Shown here: piece by piece, positions 7,469-16,319 of the stretch
Layout of the letters: each line of letters starts with the position of its first letter
Position numbering within the stretch: position 1 is the stretch's first letter
NCBI RefSeq assembly: GCF_003259935.1
Contig: NZ_QLMH01000004.1
Span: 1-64,000, forward strand
DNA: 64,000 nucleotides
DNA from: Paranoxybacillus vitaminiphilus
Lineage (GTDB): Bacteria > Bacillota > Bacilli > Bacillales > Anoxybacillaceae
Direction of reading: 5' to 3'
Notes under the pieces: generated by a model
The model's database searches: none
Told to the model about the DNA's origin: nothing
What the model saw: the letters and a program-made list of their open reading frames with translations, nothing else
Program-made: the position numbers and the translations under genes

Positions 7469-10198
7469 TTACAGAACTCCTTTTGCGGAAATGGTCATCC
7501 ACTCGTATTGGCGGAGTTTTACTTCAAACAATGTCAGCGGATCGCGGAATTTTTGCGGATTTGCTCTCATTTTCTCCAACTCTTCTTCTTTTTCCTTCAT
7601 TTCTTTTTTCGTTTCTTCTACCGTTTCATTCAGTACGGCAAGCGGGTTGCGGAAGAAGAGTGAAATATCCCGCTCCAGTGATTTCGCAAACAATTCGAAC
7701 GGCAGAAGCAGCTTGTTGATGATGGATTCGGCAACGTCCAAATAATCCTCATTTTCAACAAACTGTTTGTATTTGTTATATAGAATCGCATTGTTTTGCT
7801 GGAACGCTCCAAACAGCCTGCCGGCACTTTTCAACAAAATTTGATACGGTGTGCGGCGGAGAAAAATATTCATCTTCTCCATTTGCACGCTGCTCGTCAT
7901 CCGGTCAGCATCACGAAGCCAGTCATCAAGCACTTGAAAGTCGCCATTCAGCTTCAGCCGCTCTTGTCCATACATCGCATGAAACCCATCGCTCATTTCA
8001 TCGAGGAACGATTGACAGTGATTCAGTTCATCATTGGCCGTTACAATCCATTCCTGAAGAGAGCGGTAAGCTTTAGGCAAGATCTTATCATTTACATAGG
8101 CATGCACTCTCCGGTTCATCTCATCATTCAGTTCAAGATGAATGTTACGGAAATCACTGTCCTCTTGAATCAGATCAGAACAGCCCCGCAAAATTTCCGG
8201 AATATTTTCCGATAGATCCGATCTGATTTCCTCGAGGACTTTATGGAACGTTCTCGTGAGCATTCGCGCTTTTTCTTCTTTCAAATCCGTTAATTGATGG
8301 ATGGCGCCACTCAGTTTTGTAACCATCTCTTCATTCCATTTAATCGACTCGGACAAGTTGTTTTCCATTTCTGCCCGTTTATCCAATAAATGCCTGATTA
8401 ATTTGCGAATAAAGATGAATATTTTTTCGATTCGATCGTCTTCCGCAATCGGCCTATTCAAGTTTCTCAAGAACTCTGCCAGATCGTTTTGTTGTTTTCT
8501 GCTTCTTACATGTGACAAATAGGCAAACAGCTTAGCCTGCGGAAAATATGCGCGAACTTGCGAACGAGTGTCTTCAACAATTCTCGTAGCTTCTTGTTCA
8601 TCATAAATTTCATCGATTTTATTGAGCAGAAAATGAATGGGAAGATGAGGCGCATATTTCCGAATCTGCATGAGAATCTCTTGTTCTTTTTCGGTAAAAG
8701 GATCGTTCGCATCAAGCACAAATAATAAACTGTCGGCAAAATACACATATGTTAACGCTTCACCTTCGCCAAATCCCGGCGTATCAATAAGAGCCAGCCT
8801 GTTTTCCTGCAAAATTGGCGATGGAAGAGAGAACTCAATCATCGCATTGTCAAAAGCCTTATTCAGCCGTCTATCTACTGCCTCCTGGAATTCATGGAAA
8901 CTTGAAAAGGTGGTTAATTCTTCATCGGCTATTTTTCTAATCTCCGTCTCTTCATCCCCCTTAAAGACAATGACGGAAGATGTCGGAGCCGTTAGGATAT
9001 TTTCTCCGAGAACCGCATTGATAAAAGCCGACTTTCCATTTCCGGAAATCCCGGCTACTAATAAATGATGGGTTTGAAAATCAACGAGTTCTCGGATGAG
9101 CCATCTGAAGCGGTGCCCTGGTTCTACCCCCTGCGCTTCCGCCCATTTAACGATGGAATCAAATAATGTCAAGCTGTATTCCAAACCGTCTGTCTCATTG
9201 CGGGAATGAAAAATAAGATGTTCGGCATCATTGACAACCTCCGGGTTCATACTTGATGGAAATTTCTCGCTCCATGCCAGTACCGCCGCCGAAGCAAATA
9301 AAGCATGAGAACGATCGGCTATTTTGAGCCAGTTCGTTAAGAGATTCGGAATAATCTCCGCCAGTTCTTTCATTAAATATGTTCCATCAATCAATTCAAA
9401 ATAGGTTTCCTGATAAAGCGAGGACAGCTCTTTCCACGACTGCTCCCGGTTTGCATCCAAATGTAAAAAGAGGCGGTTAAATTCCCGCAGCCATGAAAAA
9501 TAGGAACGCCCGTTTTTGTAACCGTTCCACAATGCCTGAACGAGCTGTTCAAATCTTGTCTGATCCGCTCCGTATAACACGGTTAAGCATTTCGAAAAAT
9601 ACTGCGGTTCAAAGATGTTTGTGAATCCTTGTTCGGCATAAGTTTTTAAAATATCAAACCAGTGATGCGACTCTGTCCGGATCGCTTCATTGACTGCCAG
9701 TTCAATGGCGCTCTTCCAATCGTTATGTTTTTCAAAAAAGGCCCGGGCAATGTCTGTCACATTCGGATAGTCCGGATGAAAGGATACCGCTTTTTTAATC
9801 ACTTCATCCGCTTTTTCAAGCATGCCTTGGTCGATGTAAAGCGAAAATAATTGCAGCGCAACTTCTGATTGTAAGACACGGCTTTCGGTTTCAATGGATT
9901 GATAAATCTCTTCCGCTGCTGATAATTGTCCGAGTTCATAATAACAATCCGCGATATTTTTCTTCGCCCACGGCTTTAAATCATTATGAACGTTTTCCCA
10001 TTTAAAAATCGCTGCCTCATAATCTTTATTATGGAAATATACTTCTCCTTGGGCAAAACGGATCGCGGAAATGTCAGCTGTCCCATCTTTATGCCCGGCA
10101 AGAAAAGCTTCTCCGAGCACACGGACAGGATTTTTTTCATCCGCTTCCATCAATGTTTCGTAAAACATTTTTTTGATCAGTTGATTCTCTAACGTCAT
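7469..10198 (-). CDS. TPR-dynamin-like GTPase
   Basis: A 909-residue protein in three parts. Residues 1-370 are helical and TPR-like (for example a FHNKDYEAAIFKWENV repeat). A GTPase domain follows, with P-loop GISGNGKS (383-390), G3 DTPGFGE (472-478) and G4 NKID (526-529). The rest (about 600-909) is a long helical, partly coiled-coil stalk with a lysine/glutamate-rich end. This is the layout of bacterial dynamin-like proteins, which oligomerise on membranes and use GTP hydrolysis for repair, fusion or phage resistance; no membrane segment is seen, so it would be soluble or peripheral. It starts with ATG after GGGGGATCAAT and has its own terminator, so it is a single-gene unit. Confidence 0.85.
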   Translation of the reverse strand: MTLENQLIKKMFYETLMEADEKNPVRVLGEAFLAGHKDGTADISAIRFAQGEVYFHNKDYEAAIFKWENVHNDLKPWAKKNIADCYYELGQLSAAEEIYQSIETESRVLQSEVALQLFSLYIDQGMLEKADEVIKKAVSFHPDYPNVTDIARAFFEKHNDWKSAIELAVNEAIRTESHHWFDILKTYAEQGFTNIFEPQYFSKCLTVLYGADQTRFEQLVQALWNGYKNGRSYFSWLREFNRLFLHLDANREQSWKELSSLYQETYFELIDGTYLMKELAEIIPNLLTNWLKIADRSHALFASAAVLAWSEKFPSSMNPEVVNDAEHLIFHSRNETDGLEYSLTLFDSIVKWAEAQGVEPGHRFRWLIRELVDFQTHHLLVAGISGNGKSAFINAVLGENILTAPTSSVIVFKGDEETEIRKIADEELTTFSSFHEFQEAVDRRLNKAFDNAMIEFSLPSPILQENRLALIDTPGFGEGEALTYVYFADSLLFVLDANDPFTEKEQEILMQIRKYAPHLPIHFLLNKIDEIYDEQEATRIVEDTRSQVRAYFPQAKLFAYLSHVRSRKQQNDLAEFLRNLNRPIAEDDRIEKIFIFIRKLIRHLLDKRAEMENNLSESIKWNEEMVTKLSGAIHQLTDLKEEKARMLTRTFHKVLEEIRSDLSENIPEILRGCSDLIQEDSDFRNIHLELNDEMNRRVHAYVNDKILPKAYRSLQEWIVTANDELNHCQSFLDEMSDGFHAMYGQERLKLNGDFQVLDDWLRDADRMTSSVQMEKMNIFLRRTPYQILLKSAGRLFGAFQQNNAILYNKYKQFVENEDYLDVAESIINKLLLPFELFAKSLERDISLFFRNPLAVLNETVEETKKEMKEKEEELEKMRANPQKFRDPLTLFEVKLRQYEWMTISAKGVL

Positions 10199-10541
10199 AT
10201 TGATCCCCCAGTTATGAAAACTTTCCTGTTTCTATTCTCCGTATTCTAGCAGACTTACTTTTCCATAAAGTTTCAAATTGCTTTCATTTATAATACAGAT
10301 TTTTATCATCGTGTAAAATTTCAGTTAAATTATGTTATTTATTGGATGGAAGTGTAAAAAAGCGGCACAATTGCAGCTTCGATTCGTGCTCGATACGTTA
10401 ACCGAGAATTCTTGCGATTTGCTTCATTCGGTTGCGTTTTAACGCGATTTTTTGGTTTTTCCGTGATTATATTATGAGGAAATTGCCGTGATCATGTATG
10501 TATTGAATGTTTCTTCTCATATTTAAAATTTAGTACGCCCA
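10199..10541. other. Non-coding stretch upstream of the dynamin-like gene
   Basis: This is A/T-rich sequence with no convincing frame on either strand. It must contain the promoter for the minus-strand GTPase gene, but no clear -35/-10 pair stands out. Confidence 0.4.
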
Positions 10542-10691
10542 AAAACAATCGAATAGGCGTATCAGGCTATTCAAGAGTATATCCATTTTTACAATCACAA
10601 TCGTTTTCAAGAAAAACATAACAGCCTTTTCCCGAGTGAATATCGAGAAAAGGCCGCAGCTTCATATACTCTTTTTTCATTGTCCGCTTGA
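10542..10691 (+). pseudogene. IS3-family (IS150-like) transposase, C-terminal relic
   Basis: The frame reads KTIE-stop-AYQAIQEYIHFYNHNRFQE and then HNSLFPSEYREKAAA, ending at TGA 10689-10691. This is the C-terminus of the integrase-core OrfB of IS3/IS150 elements. It carries an in-frame TAG at 10554 and lacks everything upstream, including the catalytic residues. The TTGACAGGG right after it fits the right end of such an element. Confidence 0.75.
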
Positions 10692-10784
10692 CAGGGAAAT
10701 GCTATCTCAATATCGAGATGTAATAAATATTTTTTAAAAAGGCGATATTTTTTATAATATAATTAAAAAAATTATATACAAATT

Positions 10785-10805
10785 TAAAAAACAACGCATT
10801 TTTCA
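10785..10805 (+). repeat. Second copy of a 21-base exact repeat, in the Fic promoter region
   Basis: This is identical to 2134-2154 (core AACAACGCATTTTTC). It lies 51 bases before the Fic start, between A/T-rich promoter-like sequence and the TATAAT-like words at about 10808-10816. It may be a regulatory site or debris from a former duplication. Confidence 0.5.
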
Positions 10806-10855
10806 TAATATAATGTTATATTGTTGGTAATAATTGTGACAGGGGGTGATTTTTT

Positions 10856-12094
10856 ATGTATGAATTACTTTCAAAATTATATTATAAAGATCAAAAAACC
10901 TACCTTAACGAATTTGAAAAACGCTTTAACAGTTATGGAACCGTTAAGCTTCCGTTTCATATAAAACCTTATAAGAGCAGCGAAGAATTTGAATGTTTTT
11001 ATGTAAATCATCAAGAGTTAGACTTGCTGCATGAGCAAATTATGAAGCAAAGTAAATTGATTCAATCGATTGTACATCGTCTTCCTCCTATCGCCATCCA
11101 GCAATATATTCAGGCAAAGTTAATCGACGAACTATTAAGCACAAACGAAATTGAAGGTGTCCATAGTACAAAAGAAGAAATGGAAACCGTTATAGAAATT
11201 ATTGTTCGGAAAGAATCCAGCAAAAAAAAGAATATTAGACATCTGAGTTTAATGAAATCCTATTTCAGCCTGTTATCAGAAACAAAAACAACATTAGAAA
11301 AGATTGAAGATATTCGAGATATTTATGATCATTTAGTTCAAGAAGAAATAAAAAAGGAAAATCAGTTAGATGGGGAACTGTTTAGAAAACAGCCTGTCGA
11401 TGTGGTAACTACGACCAATAAAATCATCCATCGAGGCGTTTACCCGGAGGAATCAATTAAGACAAAACTGCGACAGCTTATCAACTTCCTAAATGAACAT
11501 CCATCACCAATGTTATACAGAATTGCGATTTCGCATTATTACTTTGGCTATATTCATCCTTTTTATGATGGGAATGGACGAACAGCCCGTTATATAAGCA
11601 GTATGTATCTAGCGAAAGAGTTAGATTTTTTAACGGCTCTAACCCTTTCTTATTCCACCAATAAATTGAAACAAATGTATTATGATGCGTTTTCTGAAGC
11701 AAATCATCCACGTAACAAAGGAGAGCTAACCTTTTTCTGCGAAACATTTTTCCAGATTATTCATAAGGCACAAAATGATATTTTAGCGGACCTATTAGAA
11801 AAAGAACAGAGAATGAACATGTTGTTTTCTTTAGTGAAAGAACTGAATATAGGGGATGAAACGAAAGAGAACCTCATTTTTATCCTTGGACAAAATCATA
11901 TTTTTGGAATTCAAGGTAAAGGAATGACAAAAAAAGAATTAATTCAACTGACAGAAAAAACAGAGTATGTGATTCGAAAAGCATTAGACGAACTGAAACA
12001 AGCCGGATGGATTGAGTTTCGCAAAAGGAAACCGATTGAAGTGGCGTTAAGCGCAAAGTTAGCTAATCAACTAAGTTCGGATGGTGAGCATTAA
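10856..12094 (+). CDS. Fic-domain protein with C-terminal winged helix
   Basis: A 412-residue protein with the Fic signature HPFYDGNGRTAR at 234-245: the catalytic histidine, the anion-hole GNGR and the final arginine are all intact. Fic enzymes transfer AMP or another nucleotide part to hydroxyl side chains. The motif TNEIEG at 96-101 fits the (S/T)xxxE(G/N) autoinhibitory helix, here N-terminal to the Fic core (class II), so the glutamate should hold the enzyme off at rest. Residues about 335-400 look like a winged helix, a common fusion that suggests DNA binding or autoregulation. AGGGGGTGA precedes the ATG. It is a single-gene unit, on the plus strand unlike its neighbours. Confidence 0.9.
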   Translation: MYELLSKLYYKDQKTYLNEFEKRFNSYGTVKLPFHIKPYKSSEEFECFYVNHQELDLLHEQIMKQSKLIQSIVHRLPPIAIQQYIQAKLIDELLSTNEIEGVHSTKEEMETVIEIIVRKESSKKKNIRHLSLMKSYFSLLSETKTTLEKIEDIRDIYDHLVQEEIKKENQLDGELFRKQPVDVVTTTNKIIHRGVYPEESIKTKLRQLINFLNEHPSPMLYRIAISHYYFGYIHPFYDGNGRTARYISSMYLAKELDFLTALTLSYSTNKLKQMYYDAFSEANHPRNKGELTFFCETFFQIIHKAQNDILADLLEKEQRMNMLFSLVKELNIGDETKENLIFILGQNHIFGIQGKGMTKKELIQLTEKTEYVIRKALDELKQAGWIEFRKRKPIEVALSAKLANQLSSDGEH

Positions 12095-12186
12095 TCACAA
12101 GCTCGCTTGAGTATAACACCTTTTTCTGTGATACGTTCAGTCTCAGAATTCTGCAGACTCCTTAAGTGCTTTTCTCGGGCGTTCTG

Positions 12187-12290
12187 AGACACTTGGAAAA
12201 AATAAAAATCAAAGCCGTGTAGACTTGATTCCTTCTACCATAATCGGATTTATACTGTCCAATTTTCGACTCGCAATGCATAAGCAAAGT
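12187..12290 (+). repeat. Degraded insertion-sequence end, homologous to 39470-39580
   Basis: The segment starting GAGACACTTGGAAAAAA and running through TTTATACTGTCCAATTTTCG matches 39470-39580 along most of its length, with a gap of about 12 bases. The two copies sit next to accessory modules, so they are probably ends of the same extinct element. No coding frame is left. Confidence 0.5.
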
Positions 12291-12483
12291 AGCTGTTAAC
12301 CGTTGAAGCACTTTGATAAACGTATTAATCACTCAATTTTGTTCCTTTGCTTATCATATGGAAACCATATGGTAAACAAATCTCTCAAATAAACTTTGGA
12401 GCGGTGCCGTGCACTCATCCTATAAAAATATAAAATAATTTCTAAAACTTACATTTAAACATATTATTCGACTATAATTTAAC

Positions 12484-12540
12484 ATGTTCACCGAGAAGTC
12501 TCCCACCTCTAAATAACGTGTGGGTGGGAGAGGTTCATTA
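12484..12540. mobile_element. Hairpin resembling an IS200/IS605-type right end
   Basis: CTCCCACC (12500-12507) pairs with GGTGGGAG (12523-12530), and the sequence around it (GAAGTCTCCCACCTCTAAAT, then GGGAGAGGTTCA) looks like the right end of IS605/IS1341 elements, which is also the scaffold end of TnpB guide RNAs. No T-run follows on either strand, which argues against a plain terminator of galM. No tnpA or tnpB frame is nearby, so this would be a solo end. Confidence 0.4.
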
Positions 12541-12541
12541 T

Positions 12542-13609
12542 TCATTTGTCTGACGTAAACAAATATTTAGTTCTTTTTCGATAAATATTATTTTCGTTTA
12601 AAATAGACGAATGAAAATGAGGATGATGCACGGAATCCGGCGGAGCCTGTGTTTCTAAACATAACCCTAAATAATTTTTAGAATTCACATTTCGAATTTT
12701 ATATCGTTGTTCTCCCAACTTATTTCCAGTATATAGAACGACACTTGGTTCGTCCGTTTCAATTACTAGTTTTCGTCCACTCTCTTTATCGTATAAAATA
12801 ATTTCTTGCTGATGATTCGTATTTAATAAAAATGGATGGTCATAGCCCTTATTCGCTAAAAGAATCTGAGGGTGAGTTGAATTCACTCCAGCAATGATTT
12901 TCCTTCCCGTTCGAAAGTCAAAGACGGTACCTGTTACATCAATCAAGTTTCCGGTTGGAAGCAATTCACGATCCAATTCTATAAATGTATCGCTCTTTAT
13001 AGTCAGTTCATGATATAAAATATCTCGTTTTAAATCACCACTTAGATTAAAATAAGTGTGATTCGTCATATTTAGTAATGTTTTCTTATCAGATTTACCA
13101 TAGTAAGTGATAATAAGCTCATTCTCATTTGTTAACGAATAGATGACTTTCACATCAAGGTTACCCGGATATCCTTCCTCACCATCAGGGCTAAAATAAC
13201 AAAATTCGATTGAAATCTCGTTTTCCTTTTCTTCCCCAACTTTATAGTCCCATAATACTTTGCTAAACCCTTTGTTTCCGCCATGTAAATGGTTTTGATT
13301 CTCATTTTTTGTTACTTGGTACTCTTGATCATCTAAGGTAAATTTTCCTTCTTTAATTCTGCCTGCAAATCTCCCTACCACAGCACCAAAGTATGGAGAG
13401 GAATATTGCTCATATTCTTCTATACTATCGAACCCTAATACGATATTTTCAAGCTTCCCTTCTCGATCGGGGGCAAGAATCTCTGTAATAATACACCCAT
13501 AATTGATACAAGAAATTTCTAATCCATGATCATTTCTTAGTTTGAACAAGTATACTGGCTGGTTATGTTTATATCCAAATAATTCTTTTCGAATTTCCAT
13601 AGTTTCCAT
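12542..13609 (-). CDS. galM: Aldose 1-epimerase (mutarotase)
   Basis: A 355-residue GalM-family protein. It shows the substrate-binding HLHGGNKGFSK segment (about 107-117), the catalytic-histidine motif TNHTYFNLSG (about 182-191) and, near the C-terminus, GLCLETQAPPDSVHHPHF with the catalytic glutamate. It interconverts the alpha and beta anomers of sugars such as xylose or glucose in the cytoplasm. As last gene of the leftward xylose operon it would supply XylA with the alpha-anomer it prefers. It starts 76 bases after the oxidoreductase gene. Confidence 0.9.
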   Translation of the reverse strand: METMEIRKELFGYKHNQPVYLFKLRNDHGLEISCINYGCIITEILAPDREGKLENIVLGFDSIEEYEQYSSPYFGAVVGRFAGRIKEGKFTLDDQEYQVTKNENQNHLHGGNKGFSKVLWDYKVGEEKENEISIEFCYFSPDGEEGYPGNLDVKVIYSLTNENELIITYYGKSDKKTLLNMTNHTYFNLSGDLKRDILYHELTIKSDTFIELDRELLPTGNLIDVTGTVFDFRTGRKIIAGVNSTHPQILLANKGYDHPFLLNTNHQQEIILYDKESGRKLVIETDEPSVVLYTGNKLGEQRYKIRNVNSKNYLGLCLETQAPPDSVHHPHFHSSILNENNIYRKRTKYLFTSDK

Positions 13610-13685
13610 CGCCTTTATTTATCATTTATTTTGAATGATCTGAAACAAGGTTCAATAAGACCACTGTTATCAAAGCCACCATGAA

Positions 13686-14681
13686 TTATTGATTGATTCT
13701 TATCGATTTTCCTGTTCGAATGGATTCATAACAAGCATCAATCACCCTCATATTTTTTATTGACGATTCTCCAGAATATTTCACTTTCAAGTCTTCTAAT
13801 ATGGCTCTTGAAAAGTGTTCTACCTCAAGTCTATAAATGTCTCCATGAATTTTTTCTTCTCGCGTTACTCCATTCCTCTCTACTATGACAATCCCAACTC
13901 CTCCATTTCGATCGGGGCGAAATGCATAAGGTACTTTAATCGTTCCTTTTGTACCGACAACTTCGTATTCATTTCTTTCCGTCATATCAAAGCTGCAATC
14001 CATTAATGCAGTCACACCATTTTCTAATTTCATATGCACATATGCAGATAGGTCAACATTTGAAATCGGATCTATATTCCCAATTGCATGAACTTCAATT
14101 GGTTCAGTATTTAATATATATCGTACAGCATGGATCGAATAGCAGCCTACATCATACAAGCTTCCGCCGCCCATCTCTTTAACCATGCGGATATCATCTT
14201 CTCTGTTTTCTAAATAAAAAGAATGACTCGATTTAAATAATTTCACTTCTCCAATTTCCCCAGATAATATGATTTCACGAACACGATCATGTTGCGGATG
14301 GAACTGATACATAAAGGCTTCCATAAACTTCACATTACATTCAAGCGTAATTTTGTCCATTTCTACGGCTTCTTCTGCATTCAATGAAACGGGTTTTTCA
14401 CAAAGAATGTGTTTTCCCTTCCTTGCCGCCTTTATCACCCATTCTTTATGCAAATGATTAGGCAGCGGTATATATACTGCATCTATTTCCGGATCATTAA
14501 GAAGCGCCTCATAACTTTCGTATGCTTTTGGAATATTGAATTCTTGTGCAATCGCATGAACTTTACTGCCTCTACTTGCAATGGCAGTGACTTCTGCATT
14601 TTCAGCTCGAAATATAGCCGGAATGAATTGTGTTCTAGCGATATTTGCCGTACTTAAAATACCCCAGCGAACCTTTTTCAT
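13686..14681 (-). CDS. Gfo/Idh/MocA-family NAD(P)-dependent sugar dehydrogenase
   Basis: A 331-residue two-domain oxidoreductase. The N-terminal Rossmann fold begins KVRWGILSTANIARTQFI, and the family motif ILCEKPVSL, whose lysine is usually catalytic, appears near residue 95. The C-terminal part is the beta-sheet substrate domain. Relatives include bacterial glucose-fructose oxidoreductases and D-xylose 1-dehydrogenase (NADP+). Its place between xylB and galM suggests it acts on xylose, a xylose oligomer product or another pentose, but the exact substrate cannot be read from sequence. An AGGTAAA-type ribosome site precedes the ATG. Confidence 0.85.
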   Translation of the reverse strand: MKKVRWGILSTANIARTQFIPAIFRAENAEVTAIASRGSKVHAIAQEFNIPKAYESYEALLNDPEIDAVYIPLPNHLHKEWVIKAARKGKHILCEKPVSLNAEEAVEMDKITLECNVKFMEAFMYQFHPQHDRVREIILSGEIGEVKLFKSSHSFYLENREDDIRMVKEMGGGSLYDVGCYSIHAVRYILNTEPIEVHAIGNIDPISNVDLSAYVHMKLENGVTALMDCSFDMTERNEYEVVGTKGTIKVPYAFRPDRNGGVGIVIVERNGVTREEKIHGDIYRLEVEHFSRAILEDLKVKYSGESSIKNMRVIDACYESIRTGKSIRINQ

Positions 14682-14733
14682 TTTTTACCTCCAAATTTAA
14701 ATGAAATATTGAACAAGTCTTACGATCCATGTA

Positions 14734-16233
14734 TTAATTCCTAAAAAAGGCTAATGATTCATTTAATTCTTTTGTCTTTGCATAGACTTGTTGATAAATG
14801 GCAAATAGCTCTCTATATTTATCAACATTTTCTTTAATCGGCTCAATCACTTTAGAATGTTTTATAAATACATCTGCACACTCGTTTAATGATGCAAACC
14901 AGCCAGCCCCAACTGCTGCCAGCATCGCTGCTCCAACAGCCGGTCCTTGCTCGCTCGACAATTTTACAATTGCAGCGTTAAAGATATCTGCCTGCATTTG
15001 CAGCCAAGTTTCATTTTTGGCTCCCCCGCCAATGGATACAATGGTATCGATGTTCTTTCCATTTTCCCTAAAGATTTGGATCGATTCATTGAGAGACATT
15101 GTAATTCCTTCCAGAACCGCTCGTACAAAATCTTTTTTACGATGGGAAGTATCCATCCCAATAAAACTTGCCCGAATGACAGAATCGGCATAAGGTGTCC
15201 TTTCTCCAACTAAGTATGGAGTAAAAATGATTCCGTTCGATCCGATTGGTACATGTTCAATCCCTGAAAGTAACGTATGAAAATCCTCTTGTTTCGCAAA
15301 AACTTCTCTAAACCACTCTAAGCTGTGGCCGGCTGATAGAGTCACTCCCATCGTATAATAAGCATTTTCTTTTCCATGATTAAAATAATGAACCTTACCT
15401 TGAAAATCGCGATCACTATTTTCCTCATAAGAAAGGATGACACCGGATGTTCCAATACTGCATAACGTTTTTCCTTCTGATAAAATGCCGGCACCAATTG
15501 CACCACAGGCATTATCAGCGCCGCCGGCATAAACTTTAGTCGATTTTGATAGCCCGGTACTTTCAGCAAAGGAAGATGTGATGGTTCCTACACATTCATA
15601 AGAATGGACAAGAGGCGGACACAATGAAATATCAATATCTAACAAATCGCATATTTCTTTACTCCACACTTTTTCGTGAACATTCAATAATAAAGTACCG
15701 GCAGCGTCTGAATATTCAGTATGTATTTGACCGGTCATGCAATAACGCAAATAATCTTTAGGCAGCATAAATACAGATGCTCTTTCATAAATATCTTTTT
15801 CATTCTCTTTCACCCACAAAAGCTTCGGTAGTGTAAAGCCTTCTAATGCAGGGTTTTTTGTGGTTTTAAGCAGCTTTTCCTCTCCAATCACATCATAAAT
15901 TTCCTTACACTGCTGAGTCGTTCTTGTATCATTCCATAAAATTGCACGGCGTAGTACTTGGTAATTTTTATCCAGCAATACTAACCCATGCATTTGTCCC
16001 GAAAAGCTTATTCCTTCAATGTCCTCAACATGACCATCGAAATCTTTCACTAACTCTGCTAATGCTTCCGTTGTTTTTTTTACCCACTCAGCCGGATCTT
16101 GCTCGCTGTACCCCGATTTTTCATGAATAAGCGGATAAGATTTAGAAATCTCTTTACATACTTCACCGTTTTGGTTCATTAATAAAACTTTTACCGCACT
16201 AGTCCCTAAATCAATACCAATCACATATTTCAT
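14734..16233 (-). CDS. xylB: Xylulokinase
   Basis: A FGGY-family sugar kinase of 499 residues. The ATG at 16233, five bases after AGGGTGA, is preferred over the in-frame GTG at 16242 that overlaps that site. It begins KYVIGIDLGTSAVKVLLM (ATP phosphate loop), has GQMHGLVLLD and the NDTRT segment around the xylulose site, and a C-terminal GGGAKNETWLQMQADIF FGGY signature. It phosphorylates D-xylulose to xylulose 5-phosphate, feeding the pentose phosphate pathway. It lies downstream of xylA, separated by a terminator-like hairpin that probably lowers its expression. Confidence 0.95.
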   Translation of the reverse strand: MKYVIGIDLGTSAVKVLLMNQNGEVCKEISKSYPLIHEKSGYSEQDPAEWVKKTTEALAELVKDFDGHVEDIEGISFSGQMHGLVLLDKNYQVLRRAILWNDTRTTQQCKEIYDVIGEEKLLKTTKNPALEGFTLPKLLWVKENEKDIYERASVFMLPKDYLRYCMTGQIHTEYSDAAGTLLLNVHEKVWSKEICDLLDIDISLCPPLVHSYECVGTITSSFAESTGLSKSTKVYAGGADNACGAIGAGILSEGKTLCSIGTSGVILSYEENSDRDFQGKVHYFNHGKENAYYTMGVTLSAGHSLEWFREVFAKQEDFHTLLSGIEHVPIGSNGIIFTPYLVGERTPYADSVIRASFIGMDTSHRKKDFVRAVLEGITMSLNESIQIFRENGKNIDTIVSIGGGAKNETWLQMQADIFNAAIVKLSSEQGPAVGAAMLAAVGAGWFASLNECADVFIKHSKVIEPIKENVDKYRELFAIYQQVYAKTKELNESLAFFRN

Positions 16234-16263
16234 TGAGATCACCCTTTATTGTTATTAAATAAA

Positions 16264-16305
16264 AGGACATACCAGATTGTTATTTATTTAAACCAGGTAC
16301 GTCCT
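16264..16305 (-). terminator. Partial terminator between xylA and xylB
   Basis: On the minus strand, AGGACGTACC and GGTATGTCCT pair over ten positions (one G-T pair) and are followed by TTTTATTT. It lies 15 bases after the xylA stop, inside the operon, so it probably ends part of the transcripts and favours xylA over xylB. Confidence 0.7.
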
Positions 16306-16319
16306 AACGAAGATAAAAT

